Below are positions 1 through 10,777 of a stretch of DNA of 64,000 nt, one piece after another; the first letter of the stretch is position 1; each line of letters begins with the position of its first letter. The DNA lies in contig JAPTYO010000059.1 in the NCBI GenBank assembly GCA_036873135.1, positions 8,487,066-8,551,065 on the forward strand. The letters run 5' to 3'. This DNA is from Clarkia xantiana subsp. parviflora. Taxonomy: Eukaryota > Streptophyta > Magnoliopsida > Myrtales > Onagraceae. Under the pieces are notes generated by a model. That model ran no database searches and was not told the DNA's origin. It saw nothing but the letters and a program-made list of their open reading frames with translations. The position numbers were made by a program, and so were the translations under genes.

Positions 1-586
1 ATTTGATATATATGATAAATTATATACAAAATAGTGATCTCTCTTTATGACTAATTTGACCGTTGGAGAAGGATCGTCGGGGTTCGCCCTGGCATTGTCC
101 CCTTTTGCTGGTGCGTCCCCGGAATTCGAAGACAAAGGAGCTCGGAGACACCGCGGAAAAGAACACGGTAAATCCAGGATCCAACACCCACCCCGATTCC
201 TGCCGATTACGAGCAAACCCACCCCGATTCCTGCCGATTACGGGCAAACCCACCCCGATTCCATCCGATTACGGCCTATTCCGGCCGATTTAGGGTTAAG
301 CAGCTCCAATTTAGGATTTAGGTTCCGGCCAATTTCGGCCGATTCCGAACGATTGGAGGTGGGTGGCCGGAGTCGGAGGTGGGTGGGAGGCCAGAATCAC
401 AGTATTTAAAAAAAAGGGGCAAAATAGTATTTTAAACTCAATATGTTAAAATTAACCCCAAAATCTAACGGAAAACCAAATAGCAACAATACTGAAAATT
501 GGGACACCAAATATCAACAGTTTAAAATTGAGACACCAAACTGACACTCGGGGTCAAAATTGAGACGGTTTTTTAAAACTATTCCC
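1..586. mobile_element. Long-TIR MULE-like element, right end only
   Basis: The right-hand 200 bases match the right arm of the complete MULE at 40389-41072: 'GAAAATTGGGACACCAAATA' and the A-rich tail recur in both. The right terminus reads ATTCCC at 581-586 and would be followed by a duplicated site starting TAACAAATA. The matching left end is outside the window, so the duplication cannot be tested. The interior (180-400) is a degenerate GC-rich repeat of CCGATT and CGGCC words, as in the 40.4 kb copy. No real gene is visible; the ORFs here are low complexity. Confidence 0.55.
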
Positions 587-1294
587 TAACAAATAATATT
601 TCGAACAACTTTTAGACTTTGTATCGTATATTAATATTGAAAATAAATTAATTAAAATATATTAAAAAGTTACAAAAAAAAAAAAAGCTTAATATTAAGG
701 AATTCTATATTGGGCTTCAACAACAGTTTCGCTATTACAAAAAAAACAAAAAAATCAATTCTGCAATAAGTAAGAGTTATAATATATATGTATGCATGCC
801 TAACAATATTGGGCCTAATACCTAAAACCAACCCAAGAAATATCACAGATTTCTAAATCTACTTCATTCATCTAATTTTGCAAAAGCCATCACAATTTCC
901 CATGTTCCCTAAACGCCGAACCGTAATATGATAGTAGTTGAGCAGAAGAACCCTCGGATTCTGGAGAAGACATCATCGCTACGATCCAATGTGCGGCCTC
1001 ATCGAATGTGATCCAGACTCTCATAACTCCAAGACAAGCCGGCTGGACTCCAATCACAAAATATTGTCTCTATTATCTTGCAAAAACTACCGCTACCGTC
1101 CTCGATTACTTCTTTGAATTGAAGATCAGCGAACACATGTAAGCCTCTTGCAATCAATTTCCAACAAAGCTTTGCACTTTTGGATATCTCTAGTTTGCCT
1201 TTTTTTCCTCCCCACCCTCTGAAACTGAAGTTGTCATTTATAGTGTTTATTTCTCATTGGGCATCATAATAAATCCATTATTTCATTTGTATTA
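587..1294. other. Intergenic AT-rich DNA, nothing recognised
   Basis: AT-rich sequence with A-runs at 673-690 and 738-755. A more GC-balanced patch at 850-1140 looks exon-like in composition, but it carries no long frame and I recognise no product. Confidence 0.5.
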
Positions 1295-3292
1295 TCTATA
1301 TATATTATAAGGTAACATGAGAGAGACAAGTAAATTGTGAGTGTGCCACATCAGCACACTATCACGCGAGTGTGTTTCACGCGTTTTCTCCATCAGTTTA
1401 TGCGTTCATCACCTGTTCTGCCGAAGAAGCCAATTTCATGGGTCAAATTATATTGGGCCAGCAGTTTCTACGTTTTTTGGGCCGGTTTCTATTTTTTTGT
1501 CGATTCCGTTTCTTAATTCCTCCCTTGCATACAAATCAATCCGCCGCTTCTCTATTTTATTCACCCAGATACGTTTCAATTCTTTGAATTCAATTACATG
1601 CCAGTTACGACGATTCAATGAATTCAACTGAAAATTCTGTCTCCATTAAATTGGCGTTTCAACGCCAAATCATTGGTGCAGCAGTTGCAGAGGAAGATAA
1701 GATCAGTGGAAGGAACAAATCAGTGATGAGGATTAGATCAGCAGTGAGGAGGATCAGAGCAGCGGTGAGACGCCGCTGTCAGAGGGGCGGCTCGGCTTAA
1801 TAACACCCGGACCACCATCTCTTCTCACCACCAGGACCACAATGAACTTTGTTCTATGTAGTTCCTCGGCAAAGTACTGCCAATCATTCCACAAGAATGC
1901 CAGGAGAAAGATACAGAAGGTGATGGTTGAGGATTTGCTCTTGGAAGTGATCATTCGACCAGAATTCGAACTATGACTACAACGGATACTAAAGATGTTG
2001 TTGCCGCAGTTGAACAGGTTAATAAAATTGCATATGAATATTATGTTGTCATTTGGGAAAAAAATTAGAAATTTATAGCTAATGCTCTATCTTTAGGTTA
2101 TGAGTATAGCAGACAAGAAAATGAGAAGCTGTTGCGTGTTTCGTATTTTAAAACTCCACTGTGCAGAAAAAGTTAGTCTTATTATTTTAGTACTACCTGT
2201 CGAGTAGTCTTATGGAAGGGTCAGCAAGATATAATCAACTTACTCTTTGTGGTGCAGGTACAACATACTACCGGGTGATGAAATTCGTGTCAACAGTGAC
2301 TAAAGGAAGTCTGTGAAGGACTGTCTTTTTAGGAGTGGTTATTTTTAATACTTAATGTTCATGTGGTTTGATTACAAAATTAATTAAGAAGCAAAGAAAG
2401 GTTAACGATCGAAACCATGTATACTGTTGCTGGATGCTTTTAAGAGGTTAGATATATGTAAATTTTCTTATAGATTTCGCTAACTTTATATCGATGAAAT
2501 AAAAAAAAAATCACTTACCATGTTTGTTTGTTTGCAGGCGAGAGTGAAAATATAATATTTGTGTTGTTATCTGCAACATTATTCTTTTCTGCAGCAATTT
2601 ATACCTAATTAATTACAAAGTTACTTCTGGATCAAATAACTAATTAGTCTTTATAATTTGATTAAATATCATCTTAATATTAATTATTATATGTTTGCAA
2701 TAGAGCAGCCCGCCCGACAATTTGGGAAAGCAACCTATTTTATTAATGCTAATATAATTGGTTGCTGTTAAAAATTTAATAATAAAATATTTTTAAGAAA
2801 TATAGTTAGATAATACGATTAGAGAGCAAAAATTGTTTACAGTATCTTAACTTTACGTATTACTTAAAATTTTAGTAAATGTCTACGTGACAACTTTAAA
2901 GGATTCAAACGTATGTAAACTCATTGTGGATGCTCTAATATAATATCTTTTAGAAATATACAACAATAATCTAAACAAACTCTAATATTACTAAAATATA
3001 TAATAATAAATAAAAATAATTAATTAACGTGTATATATACATATAGAAAGCGCTGTTAGTTTTGTTAAATGGTGGAGTCAGCATGAATGTATATATAAGG
3101 CAACGCGTGTAATTTATTCTTGGCAAACCATAATTATATAATAATAATAAATTAATAAACTGAAGGTATATAAAATACAAAAATAATTAAAGCCACGCGT
3201 CAGACGTATAGAGATGGAACAGAGACCGGTGACAGAAGCTTGAGACAGAACCCGTTCGTCCGTTCTGCGCGTAGCGCAGGGTCAGCACCTAG
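1295..3292 (+). mobile_element. Non-autonomous Helitron
   Basis: The left end begins TCTATATATATTATAAGG after an A; the right end finishes with CTAG (3289-3292) before a T, the A/T insertion preference of Helitrons. Ten bases before CTAG there is a perfect hairpin: CTGCGC (3265-3270), loop GTA, GCGCAG (3274-3279). These are the three structural marks of the class. The interior (about 1340-2050) has exon-like patches with GT/AG-type borders, for example near 1980-2020, but no RepHel helicase frame, so it is non-autonomous and may carry captured gene pieces I cannot name. The left end is less certain than the right. Confidence 0.65.
2703..2935. repeat. MITE-like copy inside the Helitron
   Basis: The right end reads CATTGTGGATGCTC, the terminus shared by the MITEs at 34874, 35633 and 48449. 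The left end (GAGCAGCCCGCCC) is diverged and no clean 3-bp duplication is visible. The inner motif 'ACTTTACGTATTACTTAAA' is the reverse complement of sequence in the 41.5 and 48.5 kb copies. Confidence 0.35.
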
Positions 3293-4783
3293 TTATTAAT
3301 AAGAGTAATTATCAAGGCATCCCTAATCATCTTGGAAAATTGGAACGCTAAGGGTTGCTGATTGTTGTTTCATTTAGATTGCATAGGAGTATTCTCTTTC
3401 TCCACAGTCCACACCACACCACCATATTTAATGAGATTTATTGAATCTGCCGATGTATAGAAATTGTAAATGATGCTTCGTTTACTGTTGATGACTTCCC
3501 TTCACATTATTGCGTTTGCTTCTGAAATGAATTATGTCTTCTTGATTTTGAACGTTCAAATCTTCAGCTCAATGATATGTTGGAATTATAAGACTTAAAG
3601 TTTTAAACCCCCGTCTCCACATTCACTCTGTTATTATATTTCATTCAGAATTTATATAATATATAAATCATGCGAACCACGTATCATTTAATTTCTTGAA
3701 AAATAAAAATTATAATATGAAAGAAAGCAAATAAATCATACATCAGGAATATGTTTTCTTTTCCTACCAATAAAAGGATGGAATATGTTAACTTTCCATT
3801 TATCATTATTTTTATAAGTAAATATTCCTAATTGTGTAATTTGATATGGACAAATATTAGGCTTGAGTGACTAAGTCACTAAACTAGAGTCAACACCTTT
3901 TCATTTTTTTTTAAAGCACTTTTTTAGTTTTTTTTTTTGCCATGGACACATTTTTAGTTGTTGGATAATGAAAAAAAATCAAATTTTAAACGAGAGAAAC
4001 AATTAGATCTTAATTGTTAAACAGATCTTGATATAAATAATTAAACTGCCAAAAAATTAATATCAATTAGTATTGATATATATCTTCAAGTATTTTAATT
4101 AAGATTTGTGTTTATTTTTAGATAAAAACTAAACACAGTCTGCGCGCGCAATTTTTGTTGTCAAATTGTTACGACGACGTCATAACAATGATGCATAATA
4201 TGATTGACAAAATTCGAATAATGATACAAGACCGTTATCGATCTGACCCCGAGGAAGATACAAGAATAGAGTTTACCGAAAAAGAATTATTTTAAAATTT
4301 TATGGTAAAACAAATAAAAATTTACATTATTGTGTAACATCAGACTTTTCTTGTGCACTTTGAAAAGTCCAAAACTTACTTTTGACTTTCAGTAAACCTA
4401 AAAAATGCAGCAACTTCTGGTGCCCACAAATTAGAACAACATCTGCAAATATTACAAGTTGCCAATGCAGCTAATAACACGTATGTACACATATAGAGTC
4501 AGTAACCAATTCGATCAGTATACATATGTTGTATACCTCAAGAATGGGAGCAATGAACTTTTGTGTATGTATAGTAGACCTCAATCAAGAACAAGATAGG
4601 AAACACACATTTTGATCCATATGCATATGTTCTCCAACAACATCAAATTTAGCACAAGACCACGCAATATATTATGTTTATATGTAACACTACAATTTAC
4701 AGTGAAGTAAGCTACTAAACCCTAAATTCTAACAGTAATAAACAACACCAGATATCAATCAACTCACTATAGCAAATATTTGT
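3293..4783. other. Intergenic DNA and 3' flank of the oxidoreductase gene
   Basis: AT-rich. The part just below 4784 is the expected 3' UTR and terminator region of the minus-strand gene. I see no repeat with defined ends and no coding frame. Confidence 0.5.
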
Positions 4784-7700
4784 TTAGGGTTCCACAACAA
4801 TTTTCCCAGTGGCGTGTCCATCGATACTCTTTGCCCACGCATCTTCAGCTTTACTCAACGGATGCTTCGAATCAATCACAGTCTTAAGCTTCCCTTCCTT
4901 CACCAGCTTCACCATAAGCTCCAAGTTCTCACGCTTCGCAGCCAGCAACAGCAGTGGCACCATTTTCTTCTTTGAGAAAGTTAGCTTCTTGTATGCAAAA
5001 GTCCACAGAGCACCTGGGCCTGGAGTTATGTCGATCACCTTCCCCTGGTCACTCAAGTTGGGCTCAAAGGTCGACCATGGAATCCCCGTCGCGCAGTGCA
5101 CTATTACATCATATTTCTTTCCAGAAGGGCTTTTTAGGGCTTGGCCTTCTGGGGTTTTGTAGTCGATGACTTCATCTGCTCCAAGGCTTTTGACAAAGTC
5201 GATGTTTCGGGCCCCACAGGTGGCAGTGACATGGGCATTCCCGAGTTTTGCCAGCTGGACAGCATAGTGGCCGACCCTACCAGAGGCGGCTGTGACTAGG
5301 ATGTTTTGTTTGGATCCGGTTCCATCAAGCTTGAGTCCAGTTAAGGCTTGATGTGCAGTGAGGCAGGACACCAAGAGGCCTGAAGCCTCAGGGGCGGAGA
5401 CCTCTGGTGGCCTTGCAACTGTTAGACTCCCCTTTGCAACAACAAACTCAGCAAGCCCTCCTCCATTCTGTCATTCCCCCGCATTTAAGCAAAACCAACA
5501 AAATTAGACCATATTGATATAGTGTTATGGAGGATAAATATTAGACAGAATCGAGTGATAGAGTTATATATTTTATTTCATGTTCTTATCAACTATGATA
5601 TATTATCCAATGCTATTAGAACCGGACCGGACATCGAGCCGGCAATATCTCCGGTTCTCAATACGGTCGGTTCGAACCCAGTGCGATCTGTCCTTTTTTC
5701 CCCTTATCAATTATCATCTCCCATCCCCCGTCCTCCCATATCTCTCCCATCTATCTTTCCTCTTCTTCCCACCCCCACCCCTCCCTCCTTCTCCTCTCCT
5801 TCCCTTCTACCCTTCTCGGCGACTTGCTCGGAACCATCAACGTCGACAGCCACGTCTGAAATCCGGAGACTTGCTTGGAATCGTCAACTTCGACTTGCTC
5901 GAAATCGTCGAAAAGTTTCTGCTCCTCATCTCAAATATAAACGAAATCCAAGCAGATCTGAGATTCCCAACTGAAATTAAGAACATAGAAGCAGAGGAAG
6001 ACCATATGGGGTTGGACTCATGAGAAAGACCAAATCTGTGACCATATATGCCTTGTTGATGATATTGCTTATCATTTCTGCAATTCTGGGCGGATGATTT
6101 TGTATGGCTGATTTTTTTTTCCTTTGTAATGGAGTTTGAACCGGTGGAACGACCGGTCCACTCAAAATTGTCCGGTTCACAAAAAATCGGGATGTAGAAT
6201 TGGGTTCGCTTACATCCCCTCTTTTGTTTGAACCATGTTGTTGGAGGCACCGGTTCTGATTGGACCGCCGGTCCGGACCGATTCTGATAACACTGATATT
6301 ATCGATTAAGATTGTACTTATCTATACCCATTTAAGGTACATATTATTGAATAAAATAATAAGCAAATTATTATTCAGAAATCCAAGTTTTAAAGATCGG
6401 ATTCTCCCTCTGATGAGGTCTAGGTTAGTATTCCTCTTAAAGGCCACTATCCACTATTTATCATATCACTCGCCCATTAATTAGATACTAGGGTCATAAC
6501 ATATAGCAAATGACGTACCAAGAAACAAATTCCAGATTTCAACAAGACGACCAAATTTAGCATATACAGGTGTAGATATATTATATAAGAAAGGGATAGA
6601 CATTACAAGGTGAGTAAGCATTGCTACAACTGGGTCGCCTGACTTGAAATCCTTGACTTCTAATCCAACCTCCACAACCTCTCCAGCTACATCAGTGCCT
6701 GTACAGAAAAAAGGACGAGTAATCAAGGCATGTAAAAATATCAACTCTTCCATTCACATCTACAAATAAAGTTGATATTCCTGATGAAGTAATCGGACCA
6801 AGGTTTAGTAATATAGCTAGAAGGGTCAATAACCTGGGAGAGGTCTGAAGTTTGGCCCTTGTTAATTTGAGAGGTCTGAAGATTGAAATGGTGATAACTG
6901 AAGTCTGAAGTTTGGACTTTGTGATTTTTAGGTTTTCCGTCCAAATTTTCTGTCAAATTTAACAGAACCGTGTGAAATGTCAAAAATACCCTTTTGTAAT
7001 ATTTGAATTAATAAAAAGTTTAATTAATATAAAGATGAAATGACAAAAATACCCCTGTTCATAATTTAAACCTAACCCAACTCCGACCACCACCACGGCT
7101 CCGGCCGGCCACCACCCTCTCCGGCGACCACCACTCTCTCCGGCGACCACCACCCTCTCCGGCCGGCCACCACCCTCTCCGACGACCGCCACCACGGCCT
7201 CAATTGGGCCCAAATCGGAGCCACCGGCCCCGATTGGGCCCAAATCGGAGCCACAAAGCTCCGATCGGAGCTCGGTGGCTCCGATCGGAGCTCTGTGGCC
7301 CCAGATCGGAGCCACAGAGCTCCAAATCGGAGCTCTGTGGCCCCAAATCGGAGCCACAGAGCTCCGATTTGGAGCTCTGTGGCCCCAAATCGGAGCCACA
7401 TAGCTCCGATTTGGGCCCAATTGGGGCCGTGGTGGCGGTCGTCGGAGAGGGTGGTGGCCGGCCGGAGAGGGTGGTGGTCGCCGGAGAGAGTGGTGGTCGC
7501 CGGAGTTGGGTAGTGGCCGGCCGGAGCCATGGTGGTGGCTGGAGTTGGGTGGTGGCCTTAAGGGCATTTTCGTCTTTTCATTCAATCATGTGAGATGCAA
7601 GAAGGGTATTTTTGGAATTTTTTTTATTTCTGGTCACATGCAATGCACATGACCAATTTCCGTCAGTTTTAACGGAAAAAACTAACGGAGACCTCTATTA

Positions 7701-10700
7701 TCTACAAGTCGAAACTTCAGACCTTTGTTATCACCATTTCAAACTTCAGACCTCTCAAACTCACAAGGGCCAAACTTCAGACCTCTCCCAGGTTATTGAC
7801 CCTAGCTAGAATGTAAATCACGTACCAGGTATATAGGGAAATCTGCGAGGAAGGAGGGGTCGCAGCATACCCTTCTGGATTTTCCAATCAACCGGATTGA
7901 GACTAACTGCTTGCAGCTTGATCAAGACTTCATCTTTGTTTGGTACAGGAACTGGAACCTCAACATGCTGGAGTTTCAAGATACGAGTATCAAGTATGAA
8001 TGAGCTGTAAAGATTCCCATAGGGCAGGCACTTCAATATGATTTTTTTTCATTTTTCCCAAACCGAGAAGCTAGATTATATTAGCATACAAACACGTGTT
8101 ACCATGTAAATTTCAGTTATCCAAGTACAATCAACACTTGGCCATTTGAATAGCTAGTTCTTCAGTAAACATGATTGAACTACTACAACCCTCCTCTGTC
8201 TAGGATCTTCGCCCAAATTCAATTCCTCTATTCTATCCCTAATTGATAGCCCCTACTCGGATAGCCCCCTACGCGGGCTGACCCGGTGCGAGTGGGGATT
8301 AGTCTAGGTGTGGAGCAAGCATGCTACGGGTGCTGCCCTCCTGATGAGGGCCTCCTAGGATCACCCCGCGGGAAACAAAAAAAAAAAACAAAAAAAAAAG
8401 AGACGGATGACAATATTTAAATATGGAATCATGATACATCCAGGTAAAATATGTAAAACATGCAACATATTTGAAAAAAAAATGGTTTTATGAACCAATG
8501 TGTTTTAAAATGTATAACACGTTTGAAAAAAAAATTATTTTATGGATCAATATTTTTTTAATGTACAACATATTTACAAAAGATGGTTAATGACATTCCG
8601 TCGAATTGTTGTCAATTATCCCATTAAATTGACATGTGCGAGTCAGGTTTTTAGAAAATAGTAATATTAATCAAAACAAGAAATTGTTTGGTTTTTTATG
8701 TCATCAACATCAAATCTTCTTCTCTATATTGCTCAATCCACTCTTTGTATCTCCATCGGCCAGCCACGCTCAACGTCGATTCATTCATTCCCAATTGATC
8801 GACTCAAGACCTCCCTGCTCCACGACGAATTAATTTCTTAGTCATGGAATGGATTAGTCGATCGGTCGGGAATAGATGTGAGAGTGGCTGGCATCCAGAT
8901 CTGCTGCTCCACTCTCCATACCCCAAATCGTGCTTCATCGTTAAGATTTTGTCACGTCTCTTGAGTGTAATTAATTTTGTAGTTTTTTTAAAACCCTATT
9001 AAGATTGGTGAACCTTTAAGGAAAATATTAAATCTAATGAAATGTGTCAAGATCTTAACGGTGATGCACGATCTGTAGGGCTGAAAGTAAAATCCGGTAA
9101 GACCGAAAAACCGCCAAAAACCGAATCGGGCCGGTCCGAAAAAACCGAACCGTACATAGACCGTTTGGTGTGTGGTCGGATTTTCTTAAGTATTATTCGG
9201 TTTTTTCGGTTCGATCCTCATGTTTTAAAAACCGTGGAGACCGAACTAGACCGAAGTTATCCAATATTTTAATATAATATAATATATATTATATTATATA
9301 TTAAGATAAATTAAAGTTTTTCTAAGGAAATCAAATATTTTCTCATAATATTATTATTATATTATTTTTGTTATTATTATTATTATTTATTATTATTATT
9401 ATTAGTAATCAAATTATCTTCTTCTCCGTTCCTCTATAATTTTTAGGTTTCGATTCATAGTAGTTTTAAATTTTTTATTATTATTATTAATTTTGGAACT
9501 TTGAGTATATTCTATAAGTATGAATTGTATAAAATTTTATTTAGTATTAAACATAATTTGATTAACGGGTACTTTAATGTGGTCTACATATAAAGTTGGA
9601 GATATTTTAAATACTCATTATTACGTTCGGATTTTCAGTTTAAACCGAAAACCGAACCGAAAAAACCGTATTAAATATGGACGGTTTATTTTTTTTCCAT
9701 ACGGATTTTTGGTCGGATTTTTTTTTTTTGAAAAAATCTGGTCCGAATAAATCGGACCCGACCGAAATAGCTAAAAAACCAGTCTGACCGAACCGGTTTC
9801 ATCTTAGATCTGGGTATGGAGAGTGAGGCAGAAGATGTAAATCCTACAAAGAAAGGGTGGAGCAATATGGAGAAAAATATATAATGTTGATCACATAGAA
9901 GACCAATTAATTTATTCTTTTAATTATTATTAGTATTATTATTTTCTAAAAATATGACTTATACGTATCAATTTAACGAGATAATTAACAGCAAATCATA
10001 TTATACATTTTAAAATATAGGGTTAAAGGTACTTTTCATACCATATGTTTGACTGAATGTGGCTTTTAGTACTGTATGTTTAGTTTTGTATACTTTTGGT
10101 ACCAAACGTTTGAAAAAATGTGGCATTTTGTACATCCGTTAGTTGGCCGTTAGTTTTGGCTGTTAAATGACATGTGCAAGTCACGTGATCGACTCTAAAC
10201 TTTTAATTTTGTTCAATTTAGCCTCTCAAATATATTCCTAATTTTTATTTTGTTTAACTTATTCACAATACTTAAAAATCGGACTCAATTAAACCAATCG
10301 AATTCATTTGACATAGCCCCATTTGGGTCAAATTTAACCAATTGGGGATAGGTCCCAATTGGGTTCAATTTTGAAGCTTCAGAACTAAATTGAACAAAAT
10401 TAAAAGTTTAGAGTCGATTACGTGACTTGCACATGTTATTTAACGGCCAAAACTAACGGTCAACTAATAGATGTACTAAAAGCCACATTTTTTCAAACGC
10501 ATGGTACCAAAAGTATACAAAACTAAACATCCAGTACTAAAAGTCACATTCGGTCAAAGATCTGGTATGAAAAGTACATTTAACCCTAAAATATATTAAT
10601 TCATAAAACCATATTTTTTTAACACGTTGTGCAGCAACCGAAAAAAACGATTAAAGAAAATCAATAAAATTTCATATCCAGTAGAGTGAAAGTGCGACGC

Positions 10701-10777
10701 ACTACCTTCAAGCCAGTCGCTCCTCCGCCGTAAGATTCAAATAGAACAGCGTGCATCAGTTTTCCGGTGCCGGCCAT
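4784..10777 (-). CDS. CEQORH: NADPH-dependent quinone oxidoreductase, chloroplast-envelope ceQORH type
   Basis: Zinc-free medium-chain dehydrogenase/reductase. Exons on the minus strand: 10777-10706, 7967-7826, 6698-6607 and 5467-4784 (72+142+92+684 = 990 nt, 329 aa plus stop), all with GT-AG borders and a continuous frame. The length is that expected for Arabidopsis ceQORH. Residues 1-102 form the N-terminal catalytic fold (NPVDWKIQKG near 50-60, TDVAGEVVEVG near 74-85). Residues 162-171 (AASGRVGHYA) are the NADPH-binding loop, with R where relatives usually have G. The C-terminus is near-identical to the family (HPLSKAEDAWAKSIDGHATG). The family reduces alpha,beta-unsaturated carbonyls with NADPH; Arabidopsis ceQORH reaches the inner envelope without a cleavable transit peptide, and none is seen here. 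The start is the ATG whose next residues (MAGTGKLMHAV) match the family. The closest alternative is the related 2-methylene-furan-3-one reductase group. Confidence 0.9.
5608..6295. mobile_element. hAT-superfamily non-autonomous transposon in intron 3 of the oxidoreductase gene
   Basis: Flanked by a perfect 8-bp duplication ATATTATC (5600-5607 and 6296-6303). The terminal inverted repeats read CAATGCTATTAGAACCGG on the left and CAGTGTTATCAGAATCGG on the complement of the right end, the CA-TG hAT pattern. CCGGTCCGG-type words recur just inside both ends. No transposase frame is present in 688 bp, so it is non-autonomous. It lies entirely within an intron. Confidence 0.8.
6823..7802. mobile_element. 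Foldback MULE with long TIRs in intron 2 of the oxidoreductase gene
   Basis: Flanked by a perfect 9-bp duplication TAGCTAGAA (6814-6822 and 7803-7811), the mark of Mutator-like elements. The terminal inverted repeats start GGGTCAATAACCTGGGAGAG and stay alignable for at least 100 bp. The inner arms are also inverted copies: CTCCGGCCGGCCACC-type words on the left and their complement on the right, so the whole 980 bp can fold on itself. No transposase is encoded. Confidence 0.85.
7200..7425. repeat. GC-rich palindromic array at the centre of the MULE
   Basis: Alternating copies of GGAGCCACAGAGCTCC and GGAGCTCTGTGGCCCC, each nearly self-complementary, built on CCAAATCGGAGC. Every frame on both strands yields the same low-complexity peptide repeat (variants of APIWG and SVAP), so the ORFs are composition artefacts. 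Confidence 0.75.
8245..8400 (+). repeat. SINE-like or LINE 3'-tail insertion in intron 1
   Basis: A GC-rich 110-bp body (GATAGCCCCTACTCGG to ATCACCCCGCGG) stands out from the AT-rich intron and ends in an A-rich tail at 8375-8400. That is the form of a non-LTR retroposon. I cannot show a clear pol III A/B box pair or a target-site duplication. Confidence 0.4.
9076..9806. mobile_element. Probable hAT-like transposon in intron 1
   Basis: The left end TAGGGCTGAAA and the complement of the right end TAAGATGAAA are imperfect inverted termini. Inside both ends lie dense CCGAAAAACCG and CCGAACCGG words in opposite orientation. GATCTG occurs directly outside both ends (9070-9075 and 9807-9812); six bases is shorter than the usual hAT 8 bp, so the class is tentative. 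The interior has a TATAATATA palindrome at 9270-9302 and a TTA/ATT microsatellite at 9340-9405. Confidence 0.5.
10020..10586. mobile_element. Long-TIR MULE in intron 1
   Basis: A perfect 9-bp duplication TAAAATATA flanks it (10011-10019 and 10587-10595). The termini are GGGTTAAAGGTAC and its imperfect complement GTACATTTAACCC. The inverted repeats are about 200 bp and contain ACATGTGCAAGTCACGTGA on the left and its near-complement on the right. The same motif is in the element at 36021-37402, so they are one family. No coding frame. Confidence 0.85.

Noticed and set aside
6980..7593. Long overlapping ORFs (up to 201 codons) on both strands
   Set aside because: They lie in the self-complementary MULE core. 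All frames give the same low-complexity repeat, so they are composition artefacts.
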